From Oscillospiraceae bacterium (GTDB taxonomy: Bacteria > Bacillota > Clostridia > Oscillospirales > Oscillospiraceae), in the NCBI GenBank assembly GCA_015067435.1, contig SVMM01000008.1, forward strand, positions 62,001-126,000: DNA of 64,000 nucleotides, in the 5' to 3' direction. The notes under the pieces are model-generated. The model worked only from the letters and a program-made list of their open reading frames with translations. It made no database searches and was not told the DNA's origin. Positions 35,256 to 43,262 of the stretch are shown in pieces. Each line of letters begins with the position of its first letter. The stretch's first letter is position 1. The position numbers and the translations under genes are program-made.

Positions 35256-35911
35256 GTGTATACCCCCTTGTGCAGGCTGCCCGCCGTCACCTGACAGGTG
35301 AGAAGCCTTGCCAGCTCCTCCGCCGCGGCATAATCGTCCGCGGATTCGACCTTGTTGACGTATACGCGGTCGCCGAAGCCCTCCGCCTCGACGACGCGCG
35401 CGGCAAGCGCCGGCGTAACGGGCGTATCCGGTGAAACGCCCGCGCGCTCCGCGTACAGTTCCGGACGGTGGCAGACGTCCGAAATGGGCTTGCCGAAGCC
35501 GTCCGCACCGAGCACAAGCACCACGCGCTGCGCGTTTGGCGGAATGACAGGCTCGTGCGGCGCATGCGCCTTGAGCGGCAGGCCGCGGGAGCCGTCCGCC
35601 TCGACGAGCACGTAGTCCGCGAGCGCGGCAAGCGCCTCGAAAGGGATCGGCGGCGCGGTCAGCTTGCCGTCCTCTACGGGCGCACCCGCGCAGACGGCGC
35701 CGTGCGCATCCAGCGCGGCGCGCAGCTCCTCCGCGCCGCCGGTGACAAGCGGGTACTGCTCCGGCACGCGGATGTGCGCCGAGGCGCACAGCACGACCGT
35801 GCCCTTCCTGCGCAGCTCCTCCGCGAGCGTATAGAGCAGCGTCGTCTTGCCGCCGCCGCCGATGAGCGCGGTCACGCCGCGCCCGATCTGCAAATTCGGT
35901 GCGATCTTCAT
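35243..35911 (-). CDS. yqeC: YqeC-type selenium-dependent hydroxylase accessory protein (P-loop)
   Basis: A 222-aa P-loop protein. The Walker A is LIGGGGKTTLLYTLA, and VLVEADGSRGLPLKAHAPHEPVIP is diagnostic for the YqeC family. It is a putative NTPase in selenium-molybdenum cofactor maturation; biochemical role unknown. First gene of a minus-strand run yqeC-yqeB-selD, starting from a promoter mirrored with that of modE. No good ribosome site is seen before ATG 35911. A GGCGCG/CGCGCC hairpin lies 5-20 bases upstream instead, which may limit translation. Confidence 0.88.
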   Translation of the reverse strand: MKIAPNLQIGRGVTALIGGGGKTTLLYTLAEELRRKGTVVLCASAHIRVPEQYPLVTGGAEELRAALDAHGAVCAGAPVEDGKLTAPPIPFEALAALADYVLVEADGSRGLPLKAHAPHEPVIPPNAQRVVLVLGADGFGKPISDVCHRPELYAERAGVSPDTPVTPALAARVVEAEGFGDRVYVNKVESADDYAAAEELARLLTCQVTAGSLHKGVYTCLR

Positions 35912-35974
35912 GTCCGTTCACCGGGGCGCGGGAACGCGCCGCCTCTCCTGCGTTGTATTCCGCAAAGTATCAAG

Positions 35975-36031
35975 CCGATTATAGCAGGCTTTTCCGCACT
36001 TTACAAGTGCCGCGGCAAGGGATATAATCGG
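35975..36031. promoter_or_regulatory. Mirror-symmetric divergent promoters of yqeC and modE
   Basis: Plus: TTTACA (36000-36005), 17 bp, TATAAT (36023-36028) for modE. Minus: TTGTAA (36006-36001), 17 bp, TATAAT (35983-35978) for yqeC. The two -35 boxes overlap. CCGATTATA (35975-35983) and TATAATCGG (36023-36031) are perfect inverted copies centred on base 36003. Confidence 0.85.
35996..36010. promoter_or_regulatory. Candidate operator at the centre of the yqeC/modE promoters
   Basis: Perfect palindrome GCACTT-TAC-AAGTGC, covering both -35 boxes and centred at 36003, the same axis as the promoter pair. A dimeric regulator here, for instance the adjacent ModE-like protein, would block both promoters at once. 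Confidence 0.6.
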
Positions 36032-36054
36032 AAAAAAAGCAAGGAGGGGCTGCC

Positions 36055-36411
36055 ATGAAAAACGAGCTTCGCGCCGTGCTGTCCGTGCGGCTGTTCACCG
36101 ACCGGAAGTGCTTCGGCCCCGGCGTCGCAGAGCTGCTGCGCCGCGTGGACGAGCACCGCTCGCTGCGCGCGGCGGCGCAGTCGATGGAGATGGCGTATTC
36201 CAAGGCGTGGACGATCATGAAAAACGCCGAGGAGGGGCTCGGCGTCAAGCTGCTCGCGTCCAGCACGGGCGGCAAGGGGGGCGGCGGCGCGGTGCTGACG
36301 GACGAGGCGCGACAGTTTCTGGAGGCGTACGAGCGCTGCTGCGAAAAGCTGCGCGCTTACGGCGACGAGCTGCTTGCCTCGGAATTCGCGTTTTACAACG
36401 AGCGGCGATAA
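36055..36411 (+). CDS. modE: ModE-type winged-helix regulator (DNA-binding domain only)
   Basis: A 118-aa LysR-like winged HTH of the ModE N-terminal family. FGPGVAELLRRVDEHRSLRAAAQ and MAYSKAWTIMKNAE form the HTH, and GGKGGGGAVLTDEA the wing. The molybdate-binding TOBE/molbindin domains of full ModE are absent, so it may sense the metal or cofactor differently or act constitutively. It is divergent from yqeC with a shared symmetric promoter. AAGGAGGGG precedes the ATG. Regulation of the hydroxylase maturation genes is a strong inference from position. Confidence 0.87.
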   Translation: MKNELRAVLSVRLFTDRKCFGPGVAELLRRVDEHRSLRAAAQSMEMAYSKAWTIMKNAEEGLGVKLLASSTGGKGGGGAVLTDEARQFLEAYERCCEKLRAYGDELLASEFAFYNERR

Positions 36412-36425
36412 AAAGAAAAAGTGAA

Positions 36426-36472
36426 CGGCGCGAAGCCTGTTCCGATGCGGAATGGGCTTCGCGCCGATTTTT
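36426..36472. terminator. Bidirectional terminator between modE and the aminotransferase operon
   Basis: Perfect 12-bp stem CGGCGCGAAGCC/GGCTTCGCGCCG with a 17-nt loop. ATTTTT follows on the plus strand. The minus strand side continues TTCACTTTTTC, so both convergent units can end here. Confidence 0.85.
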
Positions 36473-36490
36473 CATACGATTGTGCGCCGA

Positions 36491-37981
36491 TCAGCGGCCT
36501 TTTTTCGTCTTGGCGACGTGGCGGAAGACCTCCTCGAAGCGGTTCAGCGCCTCATCGATGATCTCCGGTGTGTCGGCGAGCGAGGTGTAAAGCCGGCTGC
36601 CCGCCAGCGTCACGATGCCGTTTGCCATATACGCCGCGCCCATGCGCTCCATGGAGTCCTTGCGCGTGTACATCATCTTCTTGTGCCGCAGCAGTCCCGC
36701 CGCGGATTTGGCAAAGCTGAGCGACGAGAAGTCGAAGCTCATCGCGCCCGTGCACTCTAAGTGTACGATCGAGCCCTGATTGTAGGCGACAAACGGCAGG
36801 CCGTACTTGTCCAGCAGCGCCTTGAGCCCGTCGCACAGCTTGTCGCCCATCTGACCCGCGATCTCGCAGGCGTTCGTGCGCTCGATCTCACGGATCGCCG
36901 TGTAGCCCGCGAGGCAGGAGAGGGGATTCGCCGCCAGCGTGCCGCCGACGTAGGCGCGGTGCTTGCCCGTGGCGAGGCCTGCCGCCATCAGCTGCGCGTA
37001 CTCGCGCTTGCCGCCGACGCCGCCCGCCGCGGGGTAACCGCCCGCGACGATCTTGCCGAAGACGGTCAGATCGGGCACGACACCGAAGTACGCCTGCGCG
37101 CCGCCGAGCGCCACGCGGAAGCCGGTGACGACCTCGTCAAAAATGAACAGCGCGCCGTATTGGTCGCAGAGGCTCCGCACGCCCGCGTTGTAGTCGCGCG
37201 CGACCGGGCGGGTGCCGCTCTCGGGGCCTACCGGCTCGACGATGACCGCCGCCGTGCCGCCGGTGAGCTTGTTGCGCTTGAGCACGGCTTCGAGCATTTC
37301 AAGGTCGTTCGGGCGCACCTCGTCCGTCAGCTGGAAGCAGCCGCCGGGGATGCCGTGGGATTCCAGCAGCGCGCGGCTGCCGGGGATCTTGAGCCCGTAG
37401 ACCATCTGGTCCGACCAGCCGTGGTACGCGCCGCCGATCTTGATGACGTGCTTTTTGCCTGTGGCGATGCGCGCGATGCGCAGCGACGCCATGACCGCCT
37501 CGGTGCCGCTGCCGAGCATGCGGAACATCTCGACGTTCGGCATGTGGCGGTTGATCTCGCGGGCGATCATCAGCTCGGATTCGTGCAGCAGGCCCGTGAC
37601 GGGGCCGCATTCGTTCAGCAGCTCGATGACCTTCTCGCGGATGGCGGGGTAGTTGCTGCCGAGGATGGTCGGGCCGCCCGCCTGCAAAAAGTCGATGTAT
37701 TGATTGCCGTCCTTGTCGTAGAGGTACGCGCCGTCCGCACGCGCCATGCACATCGGGAAGGGCTTGTTGAACGCGAGGTTGTGCTGCACGCCGCCGGGGA
37801 TATAGTTCTTCGACTCCTCGTAAACGGCGCGGGACGCCTTGCATTTTTCGTCATAGTATTTGAGCACGACGTTCTCGTAATAGTCGTCCGTCACCTCCCA
37901 GATGGGCTGGCCGGTGAGCGCCTTGAGACGCGCGTTGATCTCCGCCGGGTCGTCCCAGCGGCTGATGCCGCAGTTGGTCAT
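36491..37981 (-). CDS. Class III aminotransferase, glutamate-1-semialdehyde 2,1-aminomutase-like
   Basis: A 496-aa PLP enzyme. It has LGSGTEAVMASLRIAR, AYHGWSDQM, FDEVVTGFRVALGG and the PLP lysine in VFGKIVAGGYPA. Similarity to HemL is clear, but it has a ~55-residue N-terminal extension and lies in a sugar-type operon. It is therefore likely a transaminase or aminomutase of a catabolic or amino-sugar pathway and not haem biosynthesis. AAGGAGG precedes ATG 37981, which overlaps the gtrA-like stop by 4 bases. Last gene of the operon. Confidence 0.82.
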   Translation of the reverse strand: MTNCGISRWDDPAEINARLKALTGQPIWEVTDDYYENVVLKYYDEKCKASRAVYEESKNYIPGGVQHNLAFNKPFPMCMARADGAYLYDKDGNQYIDFLQAGGPTILGSNYPAIREKVIELLNECGPVTGLLHESELMIAREINRHMPNVEMFRMLGSGTEAVMASLRIARIATGKKHVIKIGGAYHGWSDQMVYGLKIPGSRALLESHGIPGGCFQLTDEVRPNDLEMLEAVLKRNKLTGGTAAVIVEPVGPESGTRPVARDYNAGVRSLCDQYGALFIFDEVVTGFRVALGGAQAYFGVVPDLTVFGKIVAGGYPAAGGVGGKREYAQLMAAGLATGKHRAYVGGTLAANPLSCLAGYTAIREIERTNACEIAGQMGDKLCDGLKALLDKYGLPFVAYNQGSIVHLECTGAMSFDFSSLSFAKSAAGLLRHKKMMYTRKDSMERMGAAYMANGIVTLAGSRLYTSLADTPEIIDEALNRFEEVFRHVAKTKKGR

Positions 37982-38433
37982 GTTGTTTCCTCCTTCGATT
38001 GTTCTTTTTGGGCGAGGGCGTTGGTGTCGATGCTGTCGCGGAACACGACAAAGCGGTCATAGAGAAACTCGGTCACGAAGTTGAGCGCCATGTTCAGGAT
38101 CGTCGCGACGTACTCGTTCCAGCCGAGCGTCATCGTATAGAAGTGCTCCAGCCAGCCGGTCAGCGGCGTGAACACGCAGTAGAAGAGCGCCACGAGCAGC
38201 ATCGCCTTGGGGACGTTGTTTGCGCTTTTGAACGTATATTTGCGGTTGAGCGTGAAGTTCCACAGCACCGAGAGCACCAGCGCGGTGATGTAGCTCACAT
38301 GGTAGGGCAGATGCAGCGTCTCGTTGAGCAGGGCGAACGAACCGATCTCGATCAGGCCCGCGCTCATGGAGAAGATCGTGAACTTCACCGCGCGCAGCGC
38401 CTCTTTTCGCTTGTTTGCATCCATGTCCGTCAC
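37978..38433 (-). CDS. GtrA-family membrane protein
   Basis: A 151-aa protein with four TM segments and the GtrA pattern (FTIFSMSAGLIEIGSFALLNE; LSVLWNFTLNRKYTF). Family members are linked to transfer of lipid-linked sugars across the membrane. The GTG start at 38433 overlaps the aldolase stop as GTGA; ATG at 38424 is the alternative. Its place between an aldolase and an aminotransferase is odd and suggests export or membrane association of a product. Substrate unknown. Confidence 0.85.
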   Translation of the reverse strand: MTDMDANKRKEALRAVKFTIFSMSAGLIEIGSFALLNETLHLPYHVSYITALVLSVLWNFTLNRKYTFKSANNVPKAMLLVALFYCVFTPLTGWLEHFYTMTLGWNEYVATILNMALNFVTEFLYDRFVVFRDSIDTNALAQKEQSKEETT

Positions 38434-39413
38434 CCGTTTTTCCGCTTGGAATACTTCTTGAGGTAAAAGCTGCGCATGATCGCGTCATCCAGAAGGCTGA
38501 GCCGGACGTTTCTGCCCGCTGCGCGGCAGTGGAGCGCGGCGACCGCCGCCTTGTGGATCAAAAGCTTCAGCGCTTCGGAGTCGTCCGCGTCCTCGCCGCG
38601 CAAGAGCGCGCCGACGCCGGGGAGCAGGACGGTGTTGTGCTTTTCGAGCAGCCGCAGCGCCTCACCTGTGTCCGCGGCGGCGGGGGCGACGCGCCCGATC
38701 ATCTGCGCCATGTCGTCCAGCTGCGCGCGCAGCGGTTCACGCAGCGCGGCGAGCGCGAGCACGGCGCTCGTATCGGCGACGGCGGCGGTGGGGAAGCGCT
38801 CCTGCGCGCGGCGGAGCAGCTCGTCGGGCACTTCAGACGCCTCCGCATCGCTCTGGCCGAGGCAGCTGCGACGGCAAAAGTCCTCCAGCAGCAGCGCGCG
38901 CGCCATTGCCTCCTCGCGGTCTTTGCCGCAGATCAGCGCGCCGTGGTTGACCATCATCACGGTGCGCGCGCCGGTCGCCATGGCATCCTGCACGTTCTTG
39001 TGCAGTGTCTTCGTGCCGGGCAGGCCGTATTTTGCCCACGCGATGCCGCCCAGCTCCCGCCGCTCCGCCTCGGAAAGGCGCAGGCTGTCCGGCCCCGTGA
39101 GACCCAGCGCTGAGGCGTAGATCTGATGCGTGTGGATCACGAAGCCGGTGTTCGGCAGCAGCGCGTATGCCGCCGCGTGGATGCCCAGCTCGCTCGACGG
39201 CTTGCGCGTGCCCTGCCAGGAGCCGTCCCGACGGTCGCAGAGCACGACGTCCTCCGGCGTCATCGCCTCGTAGCCGAGGCCGCTGGGCGTGATGCAGAAG
39301 CGGCTTTCATCCACCGTGCAGCTGAAATTGCCCCATGTGCGGGCGACGAGCTGCTGCGCAAGCAGCAGACGCCCGGTCTCGGCGACCTGCGCGCGTGCGG
39401 TTTGCTCATCCAT
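38430..39413 (-). CDS. Class II aldolase/adducin-family protein with C-terminal extension
   Basis: A 327-aa protein. The N-terminal ~200 residues are a class II aldolase: TWGNFSC, PSGLGYEAM, KPSSELGIHAAAY, Zn ligands in HTHQ, and the third His in VNHGALICG. The next ~120 residues form a second, less complete helical/Rossmann-like part (HNTVLLPGVGALLRG resembles an aldolase loop), so it may be a partial duplication. It probably cleaves a phosphorylated sugar made by the upstream FGGY kinase. It overlaps that gene by 8 bases; GGAGG precedes the ATG. Confidence 0.82.
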   Translation of the reverse strand: MDEQTARAQVAETGRLLLAQQLVARTWGNFSCTVDESRFCITPSGLGYEAMTPEDVVLCDRRDGSWQGTRKPSSELGIHAAAYALLPNTGFVIHTHQIYASALGLTGPDSLRLSEAERRELGGIAWAKYGLPGTKTLHKNVQDAMATGARTVMMVNHGALICGKDREEAMARALLLEDFCRRSCLGQSDAEASEVPDELLRRAQERFPTAAVADTSAVLALAALREPLRAQLDDMAQMIGRVAPAAADTGEALRLLEKHNTVLLPGVGALLRGEDADDSEALKLLIHKAAVAALHCRAAGRNVRLSLLDDAIMRSFYLKKYSKRKNG

Positions 39414-41022
39414 TTTCCCTGCCTCCCTCCGCGCCGTTCAGCGCTGCGAAATTCTTCCGGTTGCTGGCATAGAGCCGACGGAAAACCTGATAGTTGCGCT
39501 CGTACACCGCGCGGTGCGCCGTGTTGGGCTCAAAGCGTCGGTCGGGCTTTACCTGCGCGCCCGCCTCCTCCAGATCGCGGTAGACGCCGCTGCCCACGGC
39601 GACCAGCATCGCCGCGCCGATGGCGCCGACGTCCTTGGTGTTCGGCACGGTCTCGACCGGGCGGCCGGTGACGTCCGCGAGGATCTGACACGTCTCCGCC
39701 GAGAGCGCGCCGCCGCCGACAAAGCGCAGCACCGGCGCGGTCTTGACCTTCTTGTCCTGACATTCCAGCATCCAGCGCAGATGGAAGCAGATGCCCTCCA
39801 GCACCGCGCGGATCATCTGCGTCTCGCCGGTGCCGAGCTTGATGTTGAAGAACATGCCCGCCGCGTTCGGGTCCTCGAAGGGGCAGCGGTTGCCGTGGAG
39901 CCACGGCGTAAAGATGACGCCGCCGGAGCCCGCGGGGATCTTGGAGATGGCGTCGGACATATAGTCGTACAGGCTCTCGTAGGCGGTCTCGGTGCTGTCG
40001 GCGACGTTGATCTTCTCAAGATAGGCGTCGATCTCGTCCTCGACCATGTGGCGCTTGACCCACTCAAAGCACTTGCCGGCGGTCTCCATCTCTGCAAAGT
40101 AGTTATACTTTCCGGCCTGTGCACCGACAATTCCCGCGATCATCGAGGTGACGTCAACGACCTGCCGGTCGATGACCGTGCCGACCCAGCCGGAGGTGCC
40201 GGAGTAGATGTGCGTGTCGCCGAGGCGGGTGCAGCCGGCGCCCACGCCGATGAGCGTCGCATCCCCGCCGCCGCCGTAGACCGGCGTGCCGGGAGCAAGC
40301 CCCAGCTCCGCCGCGGCGCGCTCCGTCAGCAACCCCGCCTTGTCCGTGCACTCGATCACGCGGGGCAGGTGGTTTTCGTCCACACCGTAGACGCCGCACA
40401 GCTCACGGCTCCAACCCTCGTGACCGCGCCGGGTGTCGTACAGGAACGTGGCGTACGCGCTGTCGCGCGTCATGACGCACTCGCCGGTGCAGCGGCAAAT
40501 GAGATATTCCTTGACGTCCAGCCACTTGTGTGCGCGCGCGAACAGCTCCGGCTCGTGCGATTGCACCCATTTGTACTTCCACAGCGGGTCCTTGACGCTG
40601 GTGGACACCGCGTGCGTGATGCGCAGACTGCGCAGCAGGATCGAAAGCTCCACGCCGGAGATGGTGATGCCGTGGGTCTGGACCGCGCGGAACTCCTGCA
40701 CGCCGCGCTGGTCCATGTAGCTCATGGGGCGGCGCAGCGCGTTTCCGTCCCTGTCCACCAGCACCATGCCCTGCATCTGGGAGCAGAAGGACAGCCCGCC
40801 GATCTGCTCCGGCGCGATCCGCGTCCTTTCCAGCAGCCGCCGCGTGGTCGCGCACATCGCCTGCCACCACTGGTCCGCGTCCTGCTCCGCGCCGCCGTCC
40901 GGCAGGATCCAAAGGTCGTAGCCCTCGTATTCGCCGCCCAGCAGGCGCACCTCGCGGTCGATCTCAAACAGGCAGGTCTTTACGCCGGTCGTGCCCACGT
41001 CATAGGCAATGGCATACAGCAT
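39406..41022 (-). CDS. FGGY-family carbohydrate kinase
   Basis: A 538-aa sugar kinase of the xylulokinase/gluconokinase group. It has the N-terminal phosphate loop YDVGTTGVKTCLFE, SFCSQMQGMVLVD, and the C-terminal FVGGGALSAETCQILADVTGRPV signature. ATG at 41022 has GGAGGT 8 bases upstream; upstream extension would enter the tetR-like gene. The substrate is not deducible: a ketose or sugar acid handed to the downstream class II aldolase is likely. Starts 21 bases after the TetR gene. Confidence 0.88.
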   Translation of the reverse strand: MLYAIAYDVGTTGVKTCLFEIDREVRLLGGEYEGYDLWILPDGGAEQDADQWWQAMCATTRRLLERTRIAPEQIGGLSFCSQMQGMVLVDRDGNALRRPMSYMDQRGVQEFRAVQTHGITISGVELSILLRSLRITHAVSTSVKDPLWKYKWVQSHEPELFARAHKWLDVKEYLICRCTGECVMTRDSAYATFLYDTRRGHEGWSRELCGVYGVDENHLPRVIECTDKAGLLTERAAAELGLAPGTPVYGGGGDATLIGVGAGCTRLGDTHIYSGTSGWVGTVIDRQVVDVTSMIAGIVGAQAGKYNYFAEMETAGKCFEWVKRHMVEDEIDAYLEKINVADSTETAYESLYDYMSDAISKIPAGSGGVIFTPWLHGNRCPFEDPNAAGMFFNIKLGTGETQMIRAVLEGICFHLRWMLECQDKKVKTAPVLRFVGGGALSAETCQILADVTGRPVETVPNTKDVGAIGAAMLVAVGSGVYRDLEEAGAQVKPDRRFEPNTAHRAVYERNYQVFRRLYASNRKNFAALNGAEGGRENG

Positions 41023-41042
41023 GCTTTTACCTCCGTTTCCGA

Positions 41043-41669
41043 TCAAATACCCAGTGCCGCGCACAGAAAGCGCATCAGCGCCTCTGCGACGGCGTCGTCG
41101 TCGGCGAGCAGCTCCTCGCCGCAAAAGAGCTTCATGCGCTCTCGGTAATATTCGCAGCCGTAGGAGAATTGCAGCGTGACGAGCAGATTGTCGAAGAAAA
41201 AGGCGAACAGGCGGGGATCCGCCGTGCCGCGCGCGCCGGAGGAGGCGGGGAGACGCTCCATCATCTGCACATAGACCGCGGCGCTGCGGCTCTCGATCTC
41301 GCGGGCGAGCTGCGGCGCGTACTGGCGGCAGCTGCCCGAGGTGATCTCGTTGTAGAGCCGGTTGTGGCTCGGATGGCGGCGACTGTGCTCGATGAGCGCG
41401 CCGACCAGCGCGCGGATCGCGCCGCGCACATCCCGCTGGTGCTCCGTCGCCTGCGAGAGCGCGGCGTCCAGTTCCCGCAGCGCGTAGCGTACGCAGGCGA
41501 GGAAAAACGCCTCTTTATCCTCAAAGTATTTATAGATGACGCCCACGCTCACCCCGGCGGCGCACGCCACGGTGCTGACGCTCGTGCGATCCAGCCCGCC
41601 CTCCGCGAAAGCCTCGATGCCCGCCTCCAGAATGGCGTTGACGTCCTTTTCCTCCAGTTTTTTGTACAT
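41043..41669 (-). CDS. TetR-family transcriptional regulator
   Basis: A 208-aa protein with an N-terminal TetR HTH (about residues 8-55: GGLDRTSVSTVACAAGVSVGVIYKYFEDKEAFF) and a variable ligand-binding C-terminal domain. ATG at 41669 has TGGAGG upstream; the longer frame crosses the promoter. It is the first gene of the kinase-aldolase-gtrA-aminotransferase operon and is divergent from the aldehyde dehydrogenase. Both promoters fully overlap, so it probably represses both units. Confidence 0.9.
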   Translation of the reverse strand: MYKKLEEKDVNAILEAGIEAFAEGGLDRTSVSTVACAAGVSVGVIYKYFEDKEAFFLACVRYALRELDAALSQATEHQRDVRGAIRALVGALIEHSRRHPSHNRLYNEITSGSCRQYAPQLAREIESRSAAVYVQMMERLPASSGARGTADPRLFAFFFDNLLVTLQFSYGCEYYRERMKLFCGEELLADDDAVAEALMRFLCAALGI

Positions 41670-41701
41670 ACAGCCTCCAGACGTGAACAATAATTCACAA
41701 G

Positions 41702-41738
41702 TTGACTTTAGTATAGTATTCGTGTATAATGCTGTCAA
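41702..41738. promoter_or_regulatory. Fully overlapping divergent promoters of tetR operon and aldehyde dehydrogenase
   Basis: Plus: TTGACT (41702-41707), 17 bp, TATAAT (41725-41730). Minus: TTGACA (41738-41733), 17 bp, TATACT (41715-41710). All four boxes are mirrored about base 41720, so only one polymerase can bind at a time. Confidence 0.85.
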
Positions 41739-41814
41739 GTGGCGAAGCGGTATAAAATATGCGCCGGATTTTCGACAAGAGTGACAAAATGCGAGAGAAC
41801 GGGGAGGAACCGCC

Positions 41815-43230
41815 ATGTGGACGGAGGAACGGATCCATGCGCTGACGGAGCGTCAGCGCGCGTATTTTCAAAGCGGCGTGACGCTGGACGTCGCGTGGCG
41901 CATCGAGATGCTGCAAAAGCTCAAGCGCGCGGTCATATTGCATGAGGAGGAGCTCAAGCGCGCGCTGGCGGCCGATCTCGGCAGGAGCGCGGAGGAGGCG
42001 TTTCTCTGCGACATCGGCTCGACGATTCTGGAGATCAACGAGACGATCCGCGGCGTCCGGCGCTGGGCGAAGCCGGAGACGCGTTACAGTGGGCTCCTGT
42101 GCTTTCCGAGCGTGCTGACGAAGGTGTATAAGATGCCCTACGGCGTGTCGCTGATCGTCAGCCCGTTCAATTTTCCAATTCTGCTCTCGCTCGGCGTGCT
42201 GACCGCCGCCATCGCGGGAGGCAACACCGCGGTCATCAAGGCGAGCTCCAAGAGCCCCGCCTGCACGGCGATACTGCAAAAGCTGATCGAGCGCACATTC
42301 CCGGAGGAGTATGTCGCCGTGGTGGACGGCGGGCACGACGTGGCGGATCTGTGCCTTGCCGAGCGGTTCGACAAGGTCTTTTACACCGGCTCGCCCCACG
42401 TGGGCGTGCACGTGATGGAGAGCGCCGCGAAGCACCTCACGCCCGTTGCGCTGGAGCTCGGCGGGGAGAACGGCAACTGGTGCGTCGTGCGCAGAGACGC
42501 CAATCTGAAGGACGCCGCGCGCAAGATCGCGTTTTTCAAGGCGTGCAACAGCGGGCAGATCTGCATCAACATCAATCAGGTCGCCGTCGCGGAGGAGGTC
42601 GCGGACGACTTCCTGCGGGAGCTGAAGGCGGCGTTTGTCCGTCAGCTCGGCGAAAACCCCGCGAAAAACCCGGAGTACGCCTGCCTCATCAACGACGCGG
42701 CGTACCGCAAGTGCGAGGATGCGGCGATGCAGAACGCGAACCGAATTGTGTTCGGCGGGACGGGCGATCCGCAGGCTCGCCGCTACGCGCCGACGGTGCT
42801 TTATCCGGTCGGCGTGGACGAGGAGCTTGTACAGCGGGAGCTTTTCTGCCCGATCCTGCCCGTCGTGCCGTTCCCGGACGCGGAGGCAGACGCGCTGATG
42901 GACACGATCGCGCGCCGGGAGCACGGGCTGGCGCTCTATCTCTTTACGAAGGATCTCCGCTGGGCGGAGCGCGTCATGCAGACGCAGCAGTACGGCGGCG
43001 GCTGCGTCAACGAGGTCATCCTTCACCTGATGGTCAGGGGCGCGCCGTTCAACGGCACGGGTCACTCGGGTATGGGCGCCTATCACGGCGAATGGGGCTT
43101 CCGCGAGTTCACGCATCCCTCCACCGTGCTCTACGGCTCGACAAAGCTGAACCTCCCGCTGCGCGAGCACCCCTACGGCGGCGTGCGCAACCGCTACAAG
43201 ATGGCGCTGCTCCGGATGTTTGAGCGCTGA
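41815..43230 (+). CDS. Aldehyde dehydrogenase (NAD(P)+-dependent, class 3-like)
   Basis: A 471-aa ALDH. The catalytic Cys lies in NSGQICININQ, the general-base Glu in LELGGEN, and IVSPFNFPILLSLG is the cofactor loop (usually PWNFP). The hydrophobic C-terminal extension of membrane fatty-aldehyde dehydrogenases is short here. Divergent from the TetR operon, it may oxidise the aldehyde released by the class II aldolase; this is inference from the shared promoter. yitT follows after 32 bases. Confidence 0.9.
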   Translation: MWTEERIHALTERQRAYFQSGVTLDVAWRIEMLQKLKRAVILHEEELKRALAADLGRSAEEAFLCDIGSTILEINETIRGVRRWAKPETRYSGLLCFPSVLTKVYKMPYGVSLIVSPFNFPILLSLGVLTAAIAGGNTAVIKASSKSPACTAILQKLIERTFPEEYVAVVDGGHDVADLCLAERFDKVFYTGSPHVGVHVMESAAKHLTPVALELGGENGNWCVVRRDANLKDAARKIAFFKACNSGQICININQVAVAEEVADDFLRELKAAFVRQLGENPAKNPEYACLINDAAYRKCEDAAMQNANRIVFGGTGDPQARRYAPTVLYPVGVDEELVQRELFCPILPVVPFPDAEADALMDTIARREHGLALYLFTKDLRWAERVMQTQQYGGGCVNEVILHLMVRGAPFNGTGHSGMGAYHGEWGFREFTHPSTVLYGSTKLNLPLREHPYGGVRNRYKMALLRMFER

Positions 43231-43262
43231 ACGCCGACGGAGCGAAAGGAGAGAAGGCAGGT

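Noticed and set aside
35912..36054. Molybdenum cofactor riboswitch upstream of yqeC or modE
   Set aside because: Leaders are only about 60 and 20 bases from the predicted starts, too short for the large Moco aptamer.
36491..37981. True HemL of haem biosynthesis
   Set aside because: The gene has an N-terminal extension and lies in a kinase/aldolase operon with no hem genes nearby, so only HemL-like is supported.
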